Positions 1-7,210 of a stretch of DNA of 17,650 nucleotides are shown here, in pieces (position 1 is the stretch's first letter; each line of letters starts with the position of its first letter). Source of the DNA: Deltaproteobacteria bacterium (GTDB taxonomy: Bacteria > Myxococcota > UBA796 > SXON01). The translations under genes were made by a program, and so were the position numbers. The stretch is taken from positions 1 to 17,650 of the forward strand of contig CANKNP010000067.1 in NCBI GenBank assembly GCA_947483545.1, in the 5' to 3' direction. The notes under the pieces were generated by a model. It saw only the letters and a program-made list of their open reading frames with translations, did no database searches and had not been told where the DNA came from.

Positions 1-1016
1 TCCTCCTTCTCCTCCTCGCCGAAGTTGAACGAGAACCCGCCCCCGCCGCCCTCTGCCTTCTCCTTCTCGCCGCCTTCACTCTCCTCTTTCTCTTTCTCCA
101 GATCCTCGGGGGTCATGTCGGAGACCACATAGGCGTACGACCGCCCCTCCTCCCAGACGATCGCCCGGCGCGGCACCGTGAGCACCTGGTCATGCCGCGC
201 GACCTCAATGTGCGCGGTGACGAACATGCCAGGGCGCAAGCTGCTTCCTTCGGTGATCTGGAGCACCGCGCGGAACGTGCCCGACGTGGCGTCTACGATG
301 GGCGACACGCGCTGGACCACGCCGGTCGCGGTGGTCGTCGTGTCGTACGTCCCCTGGTACCGCACAGGTTGACCCTCGCGGACACGGGAGATCTCCCGCT
401 CTGGCAGGTGAACGACGAGCCGGAGCGTGGCAGGGTCCACGATGACGAACGCCGCCTGGCCCCCCGCGATCTCGCCGATACGCAGGTTCTTCGTCGCCAC
501 CACGCCCGCGATGGGGCTCTCCATACGGGTGAACGCACGGGTCTTCTGCGCCTCGGCCTCGGCCAACTTCGCCGCTTGCAATGCCCTCAGCGCCGCATCC
601 CGCTCCGACGTGGAGAGCGCCCCTTGCACATGCAACCGCTCCGCGCTCTCGGCGTCGGCGGTGGCGTTCGCGAGCTGGGAAGCGGCGCGCTCGTAGGCCC
701 CGCTCAACTGCGGGCTCGCGATCGTCGCCAGCACCTGCCCCGCGCGAACTGTGTCGCCCTCTTCGACGAAGATCTGCGTGACTTGGCCCGTTGTCTCTGG
801 CAGAAGCGTGGCCTGCTTCTCAGACTCGACCGCCCCGGAGGCCGCGACCGGATCCGCGACGTCGCCCGGCCCTGCGGCCACGACCTCGACGAGCGTTCGC
901 GGGTCGGTCAGGACCTTGTCGTCCTCCTCCTTCTCCTCGCCTTCCCCCTCCTCGCCGCCCGAACATGCCAGGGCGAGGAAGAGAAAAACCGGTAGAAAGA
1001 GTCGCAGGGGCGGCAT
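1..1016 (-). CDS. RND efflux periplasmic adaptor (HlyD/MFP family) lipoprotein, 3' end cut by window
   Basis: This is the periplasmic adaptor subunit of a tripartite efflux pump, linking an inner-membrane RND transporter to an outer-membrane channel. The ATG at 1016 opens a hydrophobic signal ending in FLALAC, so Cys18 is the likely lipidation site. A Glu/Lys-rich linker follows. Around residues 55-100 is a lipoyl/barrel-sandwich half (VEEGDTVRAGQVLATI), then a short helical hairpin with heptad-like Ala/Glu/Leu, the second lipoyl half (MESPIAGVVA), and the beta-barrel segment (LRPGMFVTAHIEV, VPRRAIVWEEG). These are standard family signatures. After YAYVVSD the chain enters an unusual Glu/Lys/Gly-rich low-complexity stretch that runs off the window at codon 338. 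The transporter gene should lie beyond position 1. The neighbour upstream on the same strand ends 50 bp away, so co-transcription is possible. The family call is firm; the exported substrate cannot be read. Confidence 0.9.
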   Translation of the reverse strand, partial: MPPLRLFLPVFLFLALACSGGEEGEGEEKEEDDKVLTDPRTLVEVVAAGPGDVADPVAASGAVESEKQATLLPETTGQVTQIFVEEGDTVRAGQVLATIASPQLSGAYERAASQLANATADAESAERLHVQGALSTSERDAALRALQAAKLAEAEAQKTRAFTRMESPIAGVVATKNLRIGEIAGGQAAFVIVDPATLRLVVHLPEREISRVREGQPVRYQGTYDTTTTATGVVQRVSPIVDATSGTFRAVLQITEGSSLRPGMFVTAHIEVARHDQVLTVPRRAIVWEEGRSYAYVVSDMTPEDLEKEKEESEGGEKEKAEGGGGGFSFNFGEEEKE

Positions 1017-1066
1017 GGCGCGGGGCTAACCTGCTGGGAGGTGCCGCCGGCGTTGTTCTGTGGGGG

Positions 1067-2506
1067 CTACAGCCCGCTGACGGTGCCGCCCGGCCAGGTC
1101 ACTTCGGCGAAGCCCTCGTAGTGGCCTTCCGAGTCCACGTCGCGGGTATCGGTCCAGACCAGCGCGCCACCCACGTAGATGTTCACGGTGACCATGTTCT
1201 CGCCGTTGTAGGTCGAACCTGGGTAGTCGTGCACGTAGACGGTGAACACGCCGTTCTCAGGCGTCTGGATGTTGATGTTCTCTGGGCCGACCGCAGCGAT
1301 GTCGTCGAGGTCCAACGAGGGGTTGTCGTCCGGGCCAGCAGCGCCCCATTCCAGGCCGCCGTAGGTGCAGTTGCTGTAGTAGCAGTCGCCGTTCGTGGTC
1401 AGCGCACCAGAGGGCTTGGTGAGGTGCAGGTCCATGTCGTCGCCCGAGTGGGTCCAGAACATCTCGATCCAGAAGTCCTGGCCGGGGATGGCCTCGACGC
1501 TGGCCTCGCAAGGCTCGGAGGACTCGCCGAGGTCGTTCGTGACGACGAGCTGCGCGGTGTAGGTGCCGGCCAGGTCGGGCGAGAAGTCGCGGTCCGAGCC
1601 GGAGCCGCGCTCGAGGGAGGCGACGGAGCCGCTGGGGACGGAGATGAGCGTCCACGTGTAGGTGGTCAGGCTGCGACCGCCGGTGTCGTAGGAGCTGGAG
1701 CCGGTGAACGTGGTCGTGCCGGAGTTCGCGGCGACTTCATCGGGGACGGCCGAGCAGATCGCGATCGGCCCACCCGCGCCGGAGCCGGTCAAGGCCGCGG
1801 TCATGCTGCCCACCGGGGCATCGGCGTCCACCACCAGGTCGGCGAAGAAATCGCCGATGTCACTGGGGGAGAACTCAAGGTCGACAACGCTGGACTCGCC
1901 CGGCGCCAGGGTGAGCGGCAGGCCATCGGACGCGGCGATGCTGAACTCGCTGTCGCCGGAGATCGAGAGGTCGTTGATCACCACGGGGGAGCCGCCGGTG
2001 CTGATCATCGTGATGCTCCCGGTCACCACCTCGCCAGCCGCGATGGCGCCGGCATCCCAGCTCGGGGGATCCAGGGTCAGCGCAGGCGCGACGTTGCCGC
2101 CGTACAGCAGCACGCCGACATCGGGGCTGGCCGGGTCATCGCTCGTGACCCAGGCGGTGTCCATGTCCGTGTCTGAGGCGCGGGTGTACGTGATCGTCAC
2201 GTCTGCAGACTCGCCGACCGGCAGGACCCCCGGCAGCTTGCCATCGATGCTGGCCCAGGTGAACACCGTGTTGGAGTCCAGGTGGATGTCCGAGACCTCC
2301 AGATCCATCCCGCCAACGCTGGTGACGGTGAACACCTGGGACTCAGTAGCGCCGAGCGCAACATCCGAGAACGTCAGGGTCTCCGGGGAGACGTCGATGA
2401 CAGGCCCATCGTCGCCCGTCGGCTGCTTCTTCACGAGGCCGTTGTCAATGCCGCAACCGGCTGTGACCGTGAGCAGACCGAGGAGATAGATAGACCTGTA
2501 GCGCAT
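1067..2506 (-). CDS. Surface lipoprotein with ASH-like, PKD-like and YfaP/DUF2135-like domains
   Basis: This is a predicted lipoprotein of 479 residues. The signal peptide MRYRSIYLLGLLTVTAGC gives a clean lipobox with Cys18. Residues about 36-137 and 141-243 are two ASH/choice-of-anchor-D type beta domains (LTFSDVALGATESQVFTV; WDAGAIAAGEVV). Residues about 247-340 look like a PKD-type Ig fold (FTGSSSYDTGG, YTWTLISVPSGS, AGTYTAQLVV). Residues about 344-479 resemble the YfaP-like C-terminal domain, with DDMDLHLTKPSG, a Cys-rich loop (CYYSNC) and FTVYVHDYPG. GGAG lies 8 nt before the ATG, supporting this start. Such domain strings usually form extracellular adhesive or structural proteins; no enzyme motif is visible. 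Its promoter region faces the divergent kinase gene. The lipoprotein call is firm, the domain names rest on pattern recognition, and the role is unknown. Confidence 0.8.
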   Translation of the reverse strand: MRYRSIYLLGLLTVTAGCGIDNGLVKKQPTGDDGPVIDVSPETLTFSDVALGATESQVFTVTSVGGMDLEVSDIHLDSNTVFTWASIDGKLPGVLPVGESADVTITYTRASDTDMDTAWVTSDDPASPDVGVLLYGGNVAPALTLDPPSWDAGAIAAGEVVTGSITMISTGGSPVVINDLSISGDSEFSIAASDGLPLTLAPGESSVVDLEFSPSDIGDFFADLVVDADAPVGSMTAALTGSGAGGPIAICSAVPDEVAANSGTTTFTGSSSYDTGGRSLTTYTWTLISVPSGSVASLERGSGSDRDFSPDLAGTYTAQLVVTNDLGESSEPCEASVEAIPGQDFWIEMFWTHSGDDMDLHLTKPSGALTTNGDCYYSNCTYGGLEWGAAGPDDNPSLDLDDIAAVGPENINIQTPENGVFTVYVHDYPGSTYNGENMVTVNIYVGGALVWTDTRDVDSEGHYEGFAEVTWPGGTVSGL

Positions 2507-2530
2507 GCCGACTCCGTGTAGGACGCGGCG

Positions 2531-2559
2531 ACAATAGACGAAATGCTCCCGGAAAGCAA
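2531..2559 (-). promoter_or_regulatory. Candidate sigma70-type promoter for the minus-strand lipoprotein
   Basis: Read on the minus strand, TTGCTT (2559-2554) is followed after exactly 17 nt by TATTGT (2536-2531). These match the -35 and -10 consensus at three and four of six positions. The -10 lies 24 nt upstream of the ATG at 2506. The 98-bp spacer also serves the divergent kinase gene, for which I could not pick a convincing promoter. Confidence 0.4.
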
Positions 2560-2604
2560 GCGGAGCCTGCGTCGAAAATCCGTCCAGGAGATAAGCCCCC
2601 CTGG

Positions 2605-4578
2605 ATGTCCCAGCGGACCCGCTACTGCAGCCGATGCCTGACCACGTTCACCAACGACGTGGAGCGGTGCCCGAACCTGTCCTGCCGCTCCGTGCGCCCC
2701 GCCCCGGGCTGGGGGGAGCTGCTGGAGGCCGGGGAAACCATTGACCGAACCTACAAGATTCGGCAGCGGCTCGCGATTGGCGGCGCGGGGGTCACCTACC
2801 TGGCGCGGGAGATCGGCACCAAGAACGACGAGGTCGGGCCGCTCCTCGCGGTCAAGGTGCTCTACCAGCAGCGCGACCAGGGCCAGTACCTCCGCCGGCT
2901 CGCGACCGAAGCGCAGATCCTGCAGGGCCTGAACCACGCGCAGATCGTCGAGTGCCGGGGCTTCGTCCACCGCACCGGCCACTCGCCTTACCTGGTCACC
3001 CGGTTTGAGGCAGGCGGGAGCTTGCTCGACCACATTCGGCGAGTCGGCTCGCTCTCGATCCCGACCACCGCGAGCATCGGTCGCCAGATCTGCTGGGCGC
3101 TCGAGGTCGCACACCGCCAGAAGGTCGTTCACCGGGACCTGAAGCCCGAGAACGTGCTGCTGGTCAAGCAGGTGTCGGCGGAGACCATCCCGGATCTGAA
3201 GGTCGCCGACTTTGGGATCGCGAAGGTCTCGGGCGGGATCGGGGACCGGCTCACGCGGGTCGGCGCGTTCATCGGCACGCCTCAGTACGCCGCCCCCGAG
3301 CAGTTTGAAGGCCTGACCCCCGGCCCCGCCGCAGACGTCTATGCCCTCGGCGCCGTGATGTACTTCCTGCTCACGCTGCACGCGGTGGCGGACTTCATGG
3401 GGGAGTTGGATCCCGAGGATCAACGCGAACAGCTCATCCGGCACCTGCCGGTGCGGCTCGCCGAGGTCAACGCGCCGGGCCACCTACGGCGTTGGATGGA
3501 GGACACGCTCGCGATGGCCATGCAGGTCGATCCCGCGGATCGGTGCGATCTGGCGACCCTCGACCGCCGGCTTGCCGACATCGCCGCCGAGCGCGATCCA
3601 GGCCACGTCCCCGTGGGTCCCCCCAGGGACTTGCCAACCAGCACGCCCACCATCTCCGCAGGGATCAGCGACGGCCTGCCGCTCGACGGTGAACCGAGCG
3701 AAGAGCGCCCGAATGAGGAGCGCCCCCGCGCGGAGCAGCCTGTCGAGCGGCTCTCGAACCCGCCCCGCGCCTGGCGCGACGACTCCCCGGGTCCGGGCGC
3801 GGTGGTGCCTGATCCCGCGGCCGGCACAGCGGATCCCATCGCTCCGCCCCCGCTCCCTCCCGTGATCGTGCCCGATCCGGTGATGGAGCGTCTCCAACGC
3901 CCGCCGGACGCGGACGATCCGCCGTGGGAGCCCGTCCCGGCCGTACATGAGCCGCGGTCGCTCCGCCACGCCGGCGATCCCCCGCCGATCCCCCCGGGCC
4001 TCCCTCCGGACATCTCCCTCGATCCCCCGGTGGAATCGGACGTCCATCCGCCCGTCAGCGAGGCCCTCCTGTCGCCTCCGGACCGACCTTCGGAGCCCGT
4101 GCGCTCGAGCTTCCCGCCCCCCGAGATCCTCGCGCCCCCGCCGGATTTGCGCTCCTCGCCCTTCCCCGAGGAGCCGACCCCGAGCCGCGCCGGGGCGATG
4201 ATGGGGGTCGGCGTCGTCGGACTGCTCGGCGGTGGCGGCGTCCTTGCGCTGCTCGCGGGGGTCGGCCTCTACTTCGGGCTCTCCGGCGGCCCGCAGGCGC
4301 TCACCGGACAGGAGTCCGACCCGACCATTCGCAAGGACTGGGAGATGGTGGCGGGCGCCCTTGGCACGGCCGGCGTGCGGGCCGAACGGACCTGCAAGTC
4401 ACCGCCCTACCTCGCGATCGAGGCGACCGTTCAGCCGACCGGGCAAATCACCGCGGTGGAGCTGCTCAACTACGACCACGAGGCGACCCGGGCGTGTATG
4501 GAGCGTGAGCTCAGCCGCGAGCGGATGCCCAGGAACACGGGCTTGCTGGTGCGCGTGGCCATCACCCTGCAGGAGTAG
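2605..4578 (+). CDS. Membrane-anchored Ser/Thr protein kinase with N-terminal zinc ribbon
   Basis: This is a Hanks-type Ser/Thr kinase of 657 residues. Residues 8-27 form a Cys4 zinc ribbon (CxxC at 8/11, Cx4C at 22/27). The kinase domain spans about 50-325: glycine loop around GGAGVTY (59-65), ATP-binding Lys84 in AVK, HRDLKPEN with catalytic Asp178 and Asn183, DFG at 202-204, and APE at 230-232. All key residues are present, so it should be active. A Pro-rich linker (about 335-525) leads to one Gly/Leu/Val-rich membrane segment (532-560). The last 80 or so residues (with TGQITAVELLNYDHEATRACMER) resemble an AgmX/PglI or TonB-C-like C-terminal domain, probably periplasmic. The start fits the ribbon; AGGAG lies upstream but about 14 nt away. 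It heads an operon with the next two genes. Kinase function is certain; signal and targets are unknown. Confidence 0.93.
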   Translation: MSQRTRYCSRCLTTFTNDVERCPNLSCRSVRPAPGWGELLEAGETIDRTYKIRQRLAIGGAGVTYLAREIGTKNDEVGPLLAVKVLYQQRDQGQYLRRLATEAQILQGLNHAQIVECRGFVHRTGHSPYLVTRFEAGGSLLDHIRRVGSLSIPTTASIGRQICWALEVAHRQKVVHRDLKPENVLLVKQVSAETIPDLKVADFGIAKVSGGIGDRLTRVGAFIGTPQYAAPEQFEGLTPGPAADVYALGAVMYFLLTLHAVADFMGELDPEDQREQLIRHLPVRLAEVNAPGHLRRWMEDTLAMAMQVDPADRCDLATLDRRLADIAAERDPGHVPVGPPRDLPTSTPTISAGISDGLPLDGEPSEERPNEERPRAEQPVERLSNPPRAWRDDSPGPGAVVPDPAAGTADPIAPPPLPPVIVPDPVMERLQRPPDADDPPWEPVPAVHEPRSLRHAGDPPPIPPGLPPDISLDPPVESDVHPPVSEALLSPPDRPSEPVRSSFPPPEILAPPPDLRSSPFPEEPTPSRAGAMMGVGVVGLLGGGGVLALLAGVGLYFGLSGGPQALTGQESDPTIRKDWEMVAGALGTAGVRAERTCKSPPYLAIEATVQPTGQITAVELLNYDHEATRACMERELSRERMPRNTGLLVRVAITLQE

Positions 4579-4580
4579 CG

Positions 4581-5519
4581 GTGCACCTTGTCGTGGGCTC
4601 CGGCTCTTGTTTTGGGCGCGCCGTGGTGGCGGAGCTTCGGGCGGCGGGCGAGCCCGTACACCTGCTCGACGCCGGCTGGCTGGACCTGGACACGATCATC
4701 GCCGCGATGCGGGCCTGCTCGCCGCTCTGTGTCAGCATCACCGTCGCGGTGGAGTTGCCGATGTCGCGGTGGGACCCGGAGCTGCTGCGGCTCGCTGAGA
4801 GCGTGTGCGCGGCGGCCGAGTTGGTTGGCGCGACGATCCTCCTGCCTACGGGACTGTACGGCTTCAAGGTCGTCTATGACGTGCCGCTTCCCGCCGATCC
4901 CCCGCTCGCGGATGTGAACGACACCCCCTGCGAGCCGGGCCGGATCCGTGACGCCATCGAAGCGACCTACGCCCAGCTCGCCGAGCTGCGGGGCAACCGC
5001 GTCGTGATGGTGCGGGCCGGCGACACCTTCGGACCGGGCGGGGTCGCCTGGCCCGCGGCCGGGATGTTCGAGGCGGCGCGGGCGAAGTCGGCGATCCCCT
5101 GGCCCGGACCCGCCGGCATGGGCCACAGCTTCACCTTCCTGCCAGACCTTGCGCGCCTGGGGGTTCGGGCGCTGCTGGGCCCACCCCTGCCGCGGCCGCA
5201 ACTGTCCGCGGAGCAGCTGGACGATCCGGATCTTCCGCCCCAGTCCCCCGCCGAGGTCTACGCGCTACACGGACACCTCGTGCCGGGCGCCAAGGCTTGG
5301 GCGGAGCGCTTGGGCGCGCCGGGCGTGCGCCGAATCCCGCAGGTCTGGACCCACGCCGTCGGCCAGTTTCGTACCGAGGAGCGGCTCATCAGCGAGGTGC
5401 TCTACACCTGGGCCGGCGCGATCTTCCTGGACGATCGGCGCACGCGCTCCTGGATCCCCGGCTTCGAGGAGACCCCGCTGGCGGACGCCGTGGCCCAGAC
5501 CCTGGCCTACCGCGCATGA
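4581..5519 (+). CDS. NAD(P)-dependent epimerase/dehydratase-like SDR protein
   Basis: This 312-residue protein belongs to the extended short-chain dehydrogenase/reductase type. It has an N-terminal beta strand and nucleotide-binding turn (VVGSGSCFGR, residues 4-13), a mid-protein GLYGFK segment followed by the Glu/Asp/Pro loop typical of epimerases, the strand VVMVRAGDTFGPGG (a common 'RpgnvyGPg' signature) and FTFLPDLARLGVRAL, matching the usual 'fvhvdDlA' region. A textbook YxxxK pair is not obvious at the expected place, so the catalytic type is uncertain and a purely nucleotide-binding role is possible. The GTG at 4581 is supported by AGGAG five nt upstream and sits 2 nt after the kinase stop, implying translational coupling. 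The next gene overlaps its stop by ATGA. The fold call is good; the substrate is unknown. Confidence 0.75.
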   Translation: MHLVVGSGSCFGRAVVAELRAAGEPVHLLDAGWLDLDTIIAAMRACSPLCVSITVAVELPMSRWDPELLRLAESVCAAAELVGATILLPTGLYGFKVVYDVPLPADPPLADVNDTPCEPGRIRDAIEATYAQLAELRGNRVVMVRAGDTFGPGGVAWPAAGMFEAARAKSAIPWPGPAGMGHSFTFLPDLARLGVRALLGPPLPRPQLSAEQLDDPDLPPQSPAEVYALHGHLVPGAKAWAERLGAPGVRRIPQVWTHAVGQFRTEERLISEVLYTWAGAIFLDDRRTRSWIPGFEETPLADAVAQTLAYRA

Positions 5520-5944
5520 GCGACTGGGACCGGCACCTCCAACTTGCGCGCTCAGGCCTCGCCCCGGCGATGCCCCTGGTCGGCGATTGGATCGGCGAGG
5601 GCCGGGCGCACGGCGAGGCGGTGACCGCGTCGTTGCGGGTCCGCAGCGTGCTGTCCGACACGCAACTTGAGCTCTGGGAGCGCGTCGGCGACCACGAGGA
5701 CGTCTGCTTCTACCGGTTCGACGTTGGCTCGGGCCAGCTCCGGGTGGTGCATTTGATGGCAGGAGCGGTCGCAGATCACGCGGTCGAGGCCAGCCCCGAC
5801 GGCCTCGTATGGGTCACGCCCCCGAGCGTGCCCGCCGTGGTCTGGTCCCTGCGGGTGACGGGGGCGGGGGAGGAGCTGCGCAGCGAAGTGTTCTGGCCGG
5901 ACCAGCGGGTGGCGGAGGTGGAGATTTTGTATCGGCGGGGGTGA
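5516..5944 (+). CDS. Small beta-barrel (calycin/nitrobindin-like) protein
   Basis: This is a 142-residue soluble protein whose ATG overlaps the stop of the SDR gene (ATGA), so it is very probably translated by coupling. There is no signal peptide. Residues 20-29 (PLVGDWIGEG) resemble the 'GtWrGeG' opening of nitrobindin-like and other fatty-acid-binding-protein-fold barrels. The rest alternates short strands and turns (LELWERV, VCFYRFDV, LRVVHLM, VVWSLRV, LRSEVFW, VAEVEILYRRG), as expected for an up-and-down beta barrel. A ligand such as heme or a lipid is conceivable, but I cannot identify a binding residue. A longer in-frame start at 5297 would lie within the SDR gene and is rejected. A 52-bp stretch of its 3' part recurs at 8026-8077. 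That it is a gene is well supported; the fold is an inference. Confidence 0.65.
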   Translation: MSDWDRHLQLARSGLAPAMPLVGDWIGEGRAHGEAVTASLRVRSVLSDTQLELWERVGDHEDVCFYRFDVGSGQLRVVHLMAGAVADHAVEASPDGLVWVTPPSVPAVVWSLRVTGAGEELRSEVFWPDQRVAEVEILYRRG

Positions 5945-5958
5945 GGGGGGGTAGAGCG

Positions 5959-6231
5959 TCACCCGGGGCCACCGCCGCACCGGACGACCTCGGTATACTC
6001 GGCCTGGGCGGTCGCGGTCGCCGACCCGTCTCCCCATCCCCAGCCCCGGTGCACGAATGCGCCGTTCTGGCCGCCCTCGCCAGCGGGTCGGAAGTTCAGT
6101 TCATCCGTCACGGGCACTGTCCGCGTCGAGCGCCGCGACCCGGTCCAGCCCGTCCACCTGAACACCGAAGATTCGAAGGGCGCGAGCGTGCTGGGCAGTC
6201 GGATTTTCGGACATTTGGGTGGGCTTGACCC
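5959..6231 (-). pseudogene. Possible C-terminal remnant of an unidentified gene
   Basis: A minus-strand frame is open from just below a TAG at 6234-6232 to a TGA at 5961-5959. Its translation contains protein-like stretches (LPSTLAPFESSVFRW; NFRPAGEGGQNGAFVHRGWGWG) but has no credible start or ribosome-binding site. It could be the tail of a lost gene, or chance. I do not recognise the family. Confidence 0.25.
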
Positions 6232-6417
6232 CTACCCCTCCTCAAAAACCTCCGCGAGCATACACCGCGCGCTCCCGCTGCCGACCCGCTCGATCGTTGG
6301 GTCTGGGTGGACAATCAGCCGGTGCCCTCGCGCGGCGAGTACCTGGTTCGGGCGGGCGGCAAGGTGGCCGCTCGGCCCATCGCGGCTGCGCTGCGGCTAG
6401 GAGCCTGGAGGCCATAG
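6229..6417 (+). pseudogene. Possible coding remnant (DRWVWVDNQPVPSRGEYLVR)
   Basis: Directly after a TGA (6226-6228) the plus strand is open to a TAG at 6415-6417. It reads as plausible protein with G/C third positions (LLKNLREHTP, then DRWVWVDNQPVPSRGEYLVR, RAGGKVAARPI). There is no start codon in a good context. It is probably an internal piece of a decayed gene; the family is not recognised. Confidence 0.25.
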
Positions 6418-6441
6418 ACCGGAGGCTGGAGGCCGAAGACA
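6400..6441. repeat. Imperfect 21-bp tandem direct repeat
   Basis: Two adjacent 21-mers (6400-6420 and 6421-6441), both of the form GGAGsCTGGAGGCC, agree at 17 of 21 positions. They lie at the end of the presumed coding remnant. This may be slippage debris. Confidence 0.4.
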
Positions 6442-6463
6442 CCGAGGCCTCGTCCCCACGTAG

Positions 6464-6485
6464 GGGCGGCCCCCCGTGGCCGCCC
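6464..6485. repeat. GC-rich palindrome (GGGCGGCC-N6-GGCCGCCC)
   Basis: There is a perfect 8-bp inverted repeat with a 6-nt loop, preceded by GTAG. The layout 'GTAGGGGCG...CGCCC' recalls short palindromic units scattered between genes in several bacterial phyla. A terminator role is unlikely because no T-run follows. The sequence is certain; its class is a recollection. Confidence 0.55.
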
Positions 6486-6629
6486 GGGGTCAACGCGACG
6501 CTAGCCCCGCCCTTCATGGCCGAGTTGGAATGACCACACCGCTTGATCCTCCGCTGGCCAGTGGGCGCCCCCCCTTGCGCGTCGTCCTCCTCGTGGCGCG
6601 GTCCAGGACAATGCGGCTATGCTCGACCG

Positions 6630-7205
6630 ATGGAAGCCCTCCGTCACCACGAATTCACCGCCGAGATCTACTTCGAATTCGAACTCCACTCCAACGCGCG
6701 CTTTGAATTCTACAACGGGGCCATCCTTGCTATGGCAGGCGCTTCGCCGCGGCACAACAACATCATGCTCAAGACCCAGGGGGCGCTGGATCGCCGGGTC
6801 GGAAAGCGCTGCCGTGTGCTCGGCGAAGGGCAGCGGGTGGTGACCGGAGACGGGCTCTACACGTACGCGGACGCCATGGTGGCCTGTGGGCCTCTGGATC
6901 TGCTCACCGTCCAGGGGACAGGGACCGTTCGAAATCCGAGCATCCTCGTGGAAGTCCTCTCGCCATCCACGCGCGCATATGACCTCGGCGAGAAGCTCCA
7001 GCACTACAAGACCATCGCCAGCTTGAAGGAGGTTTTGTTCATCGAGCAGGAGCGAGTAGACGTGCTTCACGTCCGCCGCTCGACGACCTCGCCGACAGGC
7101 TGGGAGGAGGAGCGGTTCGTGCTGCTCGCCGACGCCATCCCGCTGCAGACTCTCTCCAAGGCCCTCACGCTCAAGGAGGTCTACGACCGGGCGTTCGAGC
7201 TCTGA
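6630..7205 (+). CDS. Uma2 family endonuclease-like protein
   Basis: This is a 191-residue protein of the Uma2 family (DUF820), which has a PD-(D/E)xK-type restriction-endonuclease fold and mostly unknown targets. Visible landmarks are RFEFYNGAILAMAG (25-37), His42 in PRHNNI, the YTYADAMVACG strand with Asp81, the signature PSILVEVLSPSTRAYDL with Glu108, and Lys122 followed by LQHYK, then VLFIEQERVDVLHVRR. Asp81, Glu108 and Lys122 fit the catalytic set, so it may be active. The length is normal. The ATG at 6630 was chosen because homology-like sequence begins right after it; no good Shine-Dalgarno precedes it, and a longer frame from 6543 adds unrelated residues. The next gene starts 5 nt after the stop. 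The family call is firm; the physiological role is unknown. Confidence 0.88.
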   Translation: MEALRHHEFTAEIYFEFELHSNARFEFYNGAILAMAGASPRHNNIMLKTQGALDRRVGKRCRVLGEGQRVVTGDGLYTYADAMVACGPLDLLTVQGTGTVRNPSILVEVLSPSTRAYDLGEKLQHYKTIASLKEVLFIEQERVDVLHVRRSTTSPTGWEEERFVLLADAIPLQTLSKALTLKEVYDRAFEL

Positions 7206-7210
7206 GGGCA

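Larger units (their letters stand above)
5945..6629. other. 685-bp spacer with gene debris and short repeats
   Basis: No intact gene is supported here. The left part has a minus-strand open stretch, the middle a plus-strand open stretch, and the right part a GC-rich palindrome; each is listed separately. The remaining bases directly before the Uma2 gene show no clear promoter or ribosome-binding site. Confidence 0.5.

Noticed and set aside
192..995. 267-residue plus-strand ORF
   Set aside because: It is antisense to the RND adaptor, whose lipobox and lipoyl/barrel motifs are clear on the minus strand.
791..2176. 461-residue plus-strand ORF opposite the ASH/PKD lipoprotein
   Set aside because: Its Arg/Gly/Val-rich composition is the shadow of a GC-rich gene on the other strand; it has no motif or ribosome-binding site.
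2431..3483. 350-residue minus-strand ORF across the kinase start
   Set aside because: It is antisense to the zinc ribbon and kinase motifs and has no supporting start or domain.
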